DNA of 64,000 nucleotides from Chimonanthus salicifolius (lineage: Eukaryota; Streptophyta; Magnoliopsida; Laurales; Calycanthaceae): positions 38,550,631 to 38,614,630 of the forward strand of contig CM023539.1 of NCBI GenBank assembly GCA_013350335.1. Direction: 5' to 3'. Positions within the stretch are counted from its first letter, which is position 1; each line of letters opens with the position of its first letter. Below, piece by piece: positions 60,701 through 64,000 of the stretch. The notes under the pieces were generated by a model. The model made no database searches. It had not been told where the DNA came from and worked only from the letters and a program-made list of their open reading frames with translations. The translations under genes and the position numbers were made by a program.

Positions 60701-61727
60701 ACAAACGGGCCCCAAAATGGGCCGAACATGGCCTAAAACTGAAAACCAGATCCAAAACTAGGTCGGGTTCGAGATTGGGCCTAAAACTGAAAACTGGGTC
60801 CAAAATTGGGCCGAGCTCGAAACTGGAAACTGGGTTTGAAATCGGGTCGGGCCCGAAACTGGGTCGAAACGGGCCGGGCCGAACAGAACTGGACCGGAGG
60901 GCTGGGCCTGGGCCGAGTCGGACTGGGTTGGCTCTATCCGAAACTGAACTCGGCCGAGTCGACTCGGTGACTCGACCGAGTCGGCTCAGCAACTCAGCCA
61001 AACAGGAAAAAGAAAGAAAAAGAAGGAAAAAGAAGGAAAAGGGAGGAAAATGAAGGAAAAGAGGGAAAATTGGAGAAGAGAGAAGGGAAGAAAAAGAAAT
61101 ACCTGCCATTGGACCGAAGATCTGACAACGGCGACAGTGTTGGGTTCCGGCAATGGGGCTGCTCGGACGAGATGGAGGTGCGGGAGAAGGAGGACAAAGC
61201 ATCGGTAGAAATGGGAGGGGAGAGGCCGAGAGAAAGGGAGAGAGCGGCGGCAGCGGCGACTTGAGGGAGGGGAAAGAGGGGAGAGAGATTAGGGTTAGGT
61301 TTAGGAAGAGAGGAAGGTGAGAGGGAGAGAAAGGGAGACAGGAGAGAGAGAGAAGCAGCGGCAGCACTGTAGCCGCGCGCTACAGTGCTGCGCGGAAAAG
61401 GGGGTCTAAAGGGGTTGGGGGTTTTAGGGTTTCTACCTCTCTCTTTTTTTCTTTTTTTTCTTTTTTGTTTCCTACTAAATAAAAATCTCAAATTTAAAAA
61501 AAATATTTTAAAAGCCCGAAGAAATCAAATGACGAATGTCGGGGGAAAACATGTGATTTTCAAACTTTTTATATGATAAAATATTTAATGATTCAAAATT
61601 AACAAAGTGCCCTTCGAGTGTCTGAACTCAAAATCGGGCAACCCAGGACCCAACACGGGGTCTACATTTTTCCCACTACTACCAAGACCCCAAAACTTCC
61701 GAAATATCGGGTTGGGTCATTACAAAT
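57799..61727 (-). mobile_element. Solo LTR of a Ty3 chromovirus, 3.93 kb, with intact target duplication
   Basis: On the minus strand it begins TGTAATGACCC (61727) and ends GGGTCATTACA (57799), giving 11-bp inverted termini. The pentamer AATAT is present on both sides, a perfect 5-bp target duplication. No PBS, PPT, gag or pol was found, so it is one LTR, unusually long. It carries an 88-89 bp minisatellite at 58850-59645 and a low-complexity pyrimidine-rich stretch at 61000-61370. The Pro/Ser/Leu-rich ORFs there (61367-60663 and 61491-60994) follow base composition and are not counted as genes. Confidence 0.8.
58850..59645 (+). repeat. Minisatellite, about nine 88-89 bp units
   Basis: Unit landmarks 'ccagcgggagctgtccctca' recur at about 58933, 59021, 59110, 59199, 59288, 59377 and 59465, with a variant near 59554. 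Each unit also carries 'cgagcacctcctcagcctac'. As 88 and 89 are not multiples of three, the long ORFs crossing it repeat in changing frames and are not proteins. Confidence 0.9.
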
Positions 61728-62040
61728 ATGGTATTGTTTTTTTTTTTCTTAAGGGATTTCGATTATCTTAGCTTAGACTAACAAAAATTGAGATCAAAGT
61801 AGACTATTAATTACCTATCAAAATTTGAATTCATTTTAAGTAGATCTCAATGAAATTGAATTTCATATAAAGAGTTCGCTCTATCTTAGAGGTAGAAATT
61901 TTAATGGGTTTAAAGATAATATATTAAATCTAATAATAATGATTAGTGCTAATACTTCAAAGTTGAAAACTTGAAATCACTTGAGTTTCACCAAATACAT
62001 CAAAGCTTGACCAAATTTTCTCAAAACAAATGTAATATTA
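61728..62040. other. 3' flank of the hAT transposase gene
   Basis: AT-rich sequence between the solo LTR and the end of the transposase reading frame. The 3' terminal inverted repeat of the hAT element would be expected near here but was not recognised. Confidence 0.4.
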
Positions 62041-64000
62041 CTATGGATCCAGCTCTTCATATGGATAACCCGGGACGTGGAAATAAAATCTTGCATACGT
62101 CTCTTCCGGAAGTCGCTTATTATTAGATGTGTAGTCGGATGTTGACGATGGATTGTGGTACTGCCAACTATCAGATGAGGGTTGCGACTGACGATCTGAA
62201 ATCGACATGGACTGCATATTACTGGATAATGAGTTCATGTCGAAGTGCCCATAGCTCGGTTGACCATAATATCCTGTGGGCGTATATCCGAAAGATACAT
62301 ATCCTTCACCGGGCAAATTTGTTCCGCCATGAGGAGGTGTATGTTGCCTATCATCCTGTTGGTAATGGACTTCACTCATGTTGGGATAATACCCCGGTGG
62401 ATTTGCAGGCTCAACATCCACGACAATATTTGGATGAGTAAAATCCAACCCATCATCTGACCCATTACCGTCATCGGTAGATGAATCAGAATCAGATCTA
62501 ACCGACCCATAATCACGTCTGCTAGGTTGGCTGCTCGGAACAACAGGTTCTTTTCCTCTTATTGATCTCCTCCTCTGTGAAGAGCTAGATACCCCATCTG
62601 TCCCAGTGGGCCGTTCACTAACAGAATGACGACGTGGTGCCATCCTTATACTTGTCTAACGTTCTAGACCCACATTTGGAGGGCGGGACACACTGATTGA
62701 ATGGCAGCGACCTTCATTTTCCGCCTCTTCCTCGGAATCTTGCAATTCTCCCAACTCTACACTTTGATGTAAAAATGATATATCTAGATCATGAAGTACA
62801 TGTTGTTCTTCCTCTTCGATCCATTCACTTAATGGATCATTATAGGTAAATAGAGACTCGAGGTCGATCGGGACGAAAAAATCATCGACATCTGCCCGTG
62901 TCAACTCGGGGTACCTCCTCAAATTCCTTGCCCTTAGCCGCTGATTGTAGTGTAGGTATACTAAATCATTCAGTCTTTGAGATGATAATCTGTTTCGAAG
63001 CTTGTTATGGACATATTTAAATGTCGACCAATTACGCTCGCAGTTGGTTGCACTGCATGTTTGGTTCATCAGCTTGATGACATACTTCCTCAATATAGGT
63101 GAGCTGTTGCCAAAATATGTCCACCATTGTGTAGCACTCATCGTCGCCGTCTCTCTCAACCTAACATCGGCAGCTTCATCCGCAAATGACTCCAAGTGGT
63201 TCTCATAATTGTGTAAATTCAAAACAAAAAGAAACACAATTAGTATTATCGGATAATGAACAACTTTCAAATCATCGAAAATATGGAGATCATAATGAAC
63301 ATAAGTAATACATATCTAAAACATGTCGCCCGTTCACCAGGATGCATGACACCCATAATCTCCAATGCCCGTCTTACGCAGTTACGAATTGAGTCGGTTG
63401 ACAGTTCTAAACCTAACTCATTAGCTTTCTTTGAGAAGGGATTCAAATAATATGCTGCCAATGTGAAATACAATGCGATTAGCCTAAATATAAGATATGC
63501 ACAATGATAAGATATAAACACACTAGCGAATAAAAAACTAACCTACAACAAACTGTGGGTTGGAGATGAAAAATTGATTAATCCTGTCGTTGATGATTTC
63601 CATGAAGTGAACTAGAGGATTAACTTTCACAACTTCAGTTTTAGCCTTTATGATGCATTCAAATACATAGGGGAGCATCGGCTTCTTATCTCCGTCTACA
63701 AATCGAAGTGCTGTGACTATGGGAGCAGAGATGTTGATGGCCGATACAATATTGCCCCAGAACACTTTAGATACAAATAAGTGTGTAATGTTCTGGTAAT
63801 ATCTTTGATGTTCAGCGTTCCTCATGTCAAATGCATTCGCAAAGGACCTACTTCTCGCCATCTTTATCAATTCTGTCTTGCTTCTTAAGAAGCTCTGCAT
63901 CATAAGGAATACTGTGGCGAAACGTGTTACTGCAGGTCGCAGTAGTTCACGACGTTTCTTGTACTTCCTCATTACCTCTAAGATTCTAACATGATTGTAT
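62041..64000 (-). CDS. hAT-family transposase, C-terminal portion (partial, runs off the window)
   Basis: Minus-strand exons are approximately 64000-63543, then around 63480-63310, then from about 63235 to 62656. The first contains 'LLRPAVTRFATVFL' and 'VTALRFVDGDKKPM', the DUF659/RNase-H-like core of plant hAT proteins. The second has 'TLAAYYLNPFSKK' and 'VMHPGERA'. The third has 'SATQWWTYFG', 'CSATNCERNWSTF' and 'RLNDLVYLHY', the C-terminal dimerisation domain. A TAG ends it at 62656, and the same frame is then open for 204 more codons (to 62041) in a Ser/Tyr/Pro-rich tail with an internal ATG at 62643. Two introns of about 60-70 bp are inferred and their exact borders are unsettled. The catalytic N-terminal part lies beyond the window. 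It could be an active element, a domesticated gene or a recent remnant. Confidence 0.8.

Noticed and set aside
60663..61491. Pro/Ser/Leu-rich minus-strand ORFs of 234 and 165 codons
   Set aside because: Low-complexity pyrimidine-rich sequence within the solo LTR. No domain is recognisable and two frames are open at once, as expected from base composition.

Overview
This window is nuclear DNA from a flowering plant, probably a woody one. The support is: spliced genes with GT-AG introns and plant orthologues, a very high load of plant-type retroelements (Ty3 chromoviruses with 3-4 kb LTRs, Ty1/copia, TRIMs, L1-type LINEs, tRNA-derived SINEs) and many MITEs (hAT, Mutator-like and Stowaway types). 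The species cannot be named from the sequence. No rRNA gene, functional tRNA gene, CRISPR array, plasmid or viral gene was seen.

Two host genes are well supported. (1) A UPF0114-family membrane protein with a plastid-like N-terminus lies on the + strand at 9370-32330. It has five exons and about 275 codons, stretched over 23 kb by transposon-filled introns; intron 3 alone is 13.4 kb. (2) A patatin-related protein of the pPLAIII / PLP9 type lies on the - strand at 40954-36700. It has two exons and a 3.05 kb intron, and the second exon carries an apparent +1 frameshift.

Layout: 1-7868 is the 3' part of a decayed Ty3 chromovirus (gag, PR, RT, RNase H, IN, chromodomain-like tail, PPT, long LTR), with a TRIM solo LTR nested in the LTR. 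7977-8550 is a MITE. 9370-32330 is the UPF0114 gene. Its intron 3 holds two antisense LINEs. One is split by a circularly permuted copia remnant (17266-18205). The other is followed by a non-autonomous LTR element (25205-27982) that contains a polyadenylated retrocopy of the end of a pyruvate dehydrogenase kinase mRNA. Intron 4 holds a SINE and a gag-to-LTR deletion derivative of a chromovirus. 32331-36699 carries a coding-like stretch of unknown origin, then a SINE split by a MITE. 36700-40954 is the patatin-like gene, with its promoter near 41240. 42186-42534 is a hAT-type MITE. 42630-44583 is a TRIM whose 5' LTR is split by a 1.62 kb Mutator-like foldback element with a perfect 9-bp target duplication. 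45303-45493 is a Stowaway-like MITE. 45661-48898 is a solo chromovirus LTR inside a LINE RNase H domain. 49.5-57.8 kb is AT-rich and contains SINEs, MITEs and tandem duplications. 57799-61727 is a reverse-oriented 3.93 kb solo LTR with a perfect 5-bp target duplication and an 88-89 bp minisatellite. 62041-64000 is the C-terminal part of a hAT transposase gene that runs off the window.

No multi-gene system is visible. The window mostly records nested insertion in and around two ordinary housekeeping-type genes. The most unusual items are the palindromic Mutator-like element, the permuted copia insert, the PDK retrocopy inside an LTR element, and the frameshifted PLP9-like gene. All coordinates were read by eye, and element borders without a matching target duplication are approximate.
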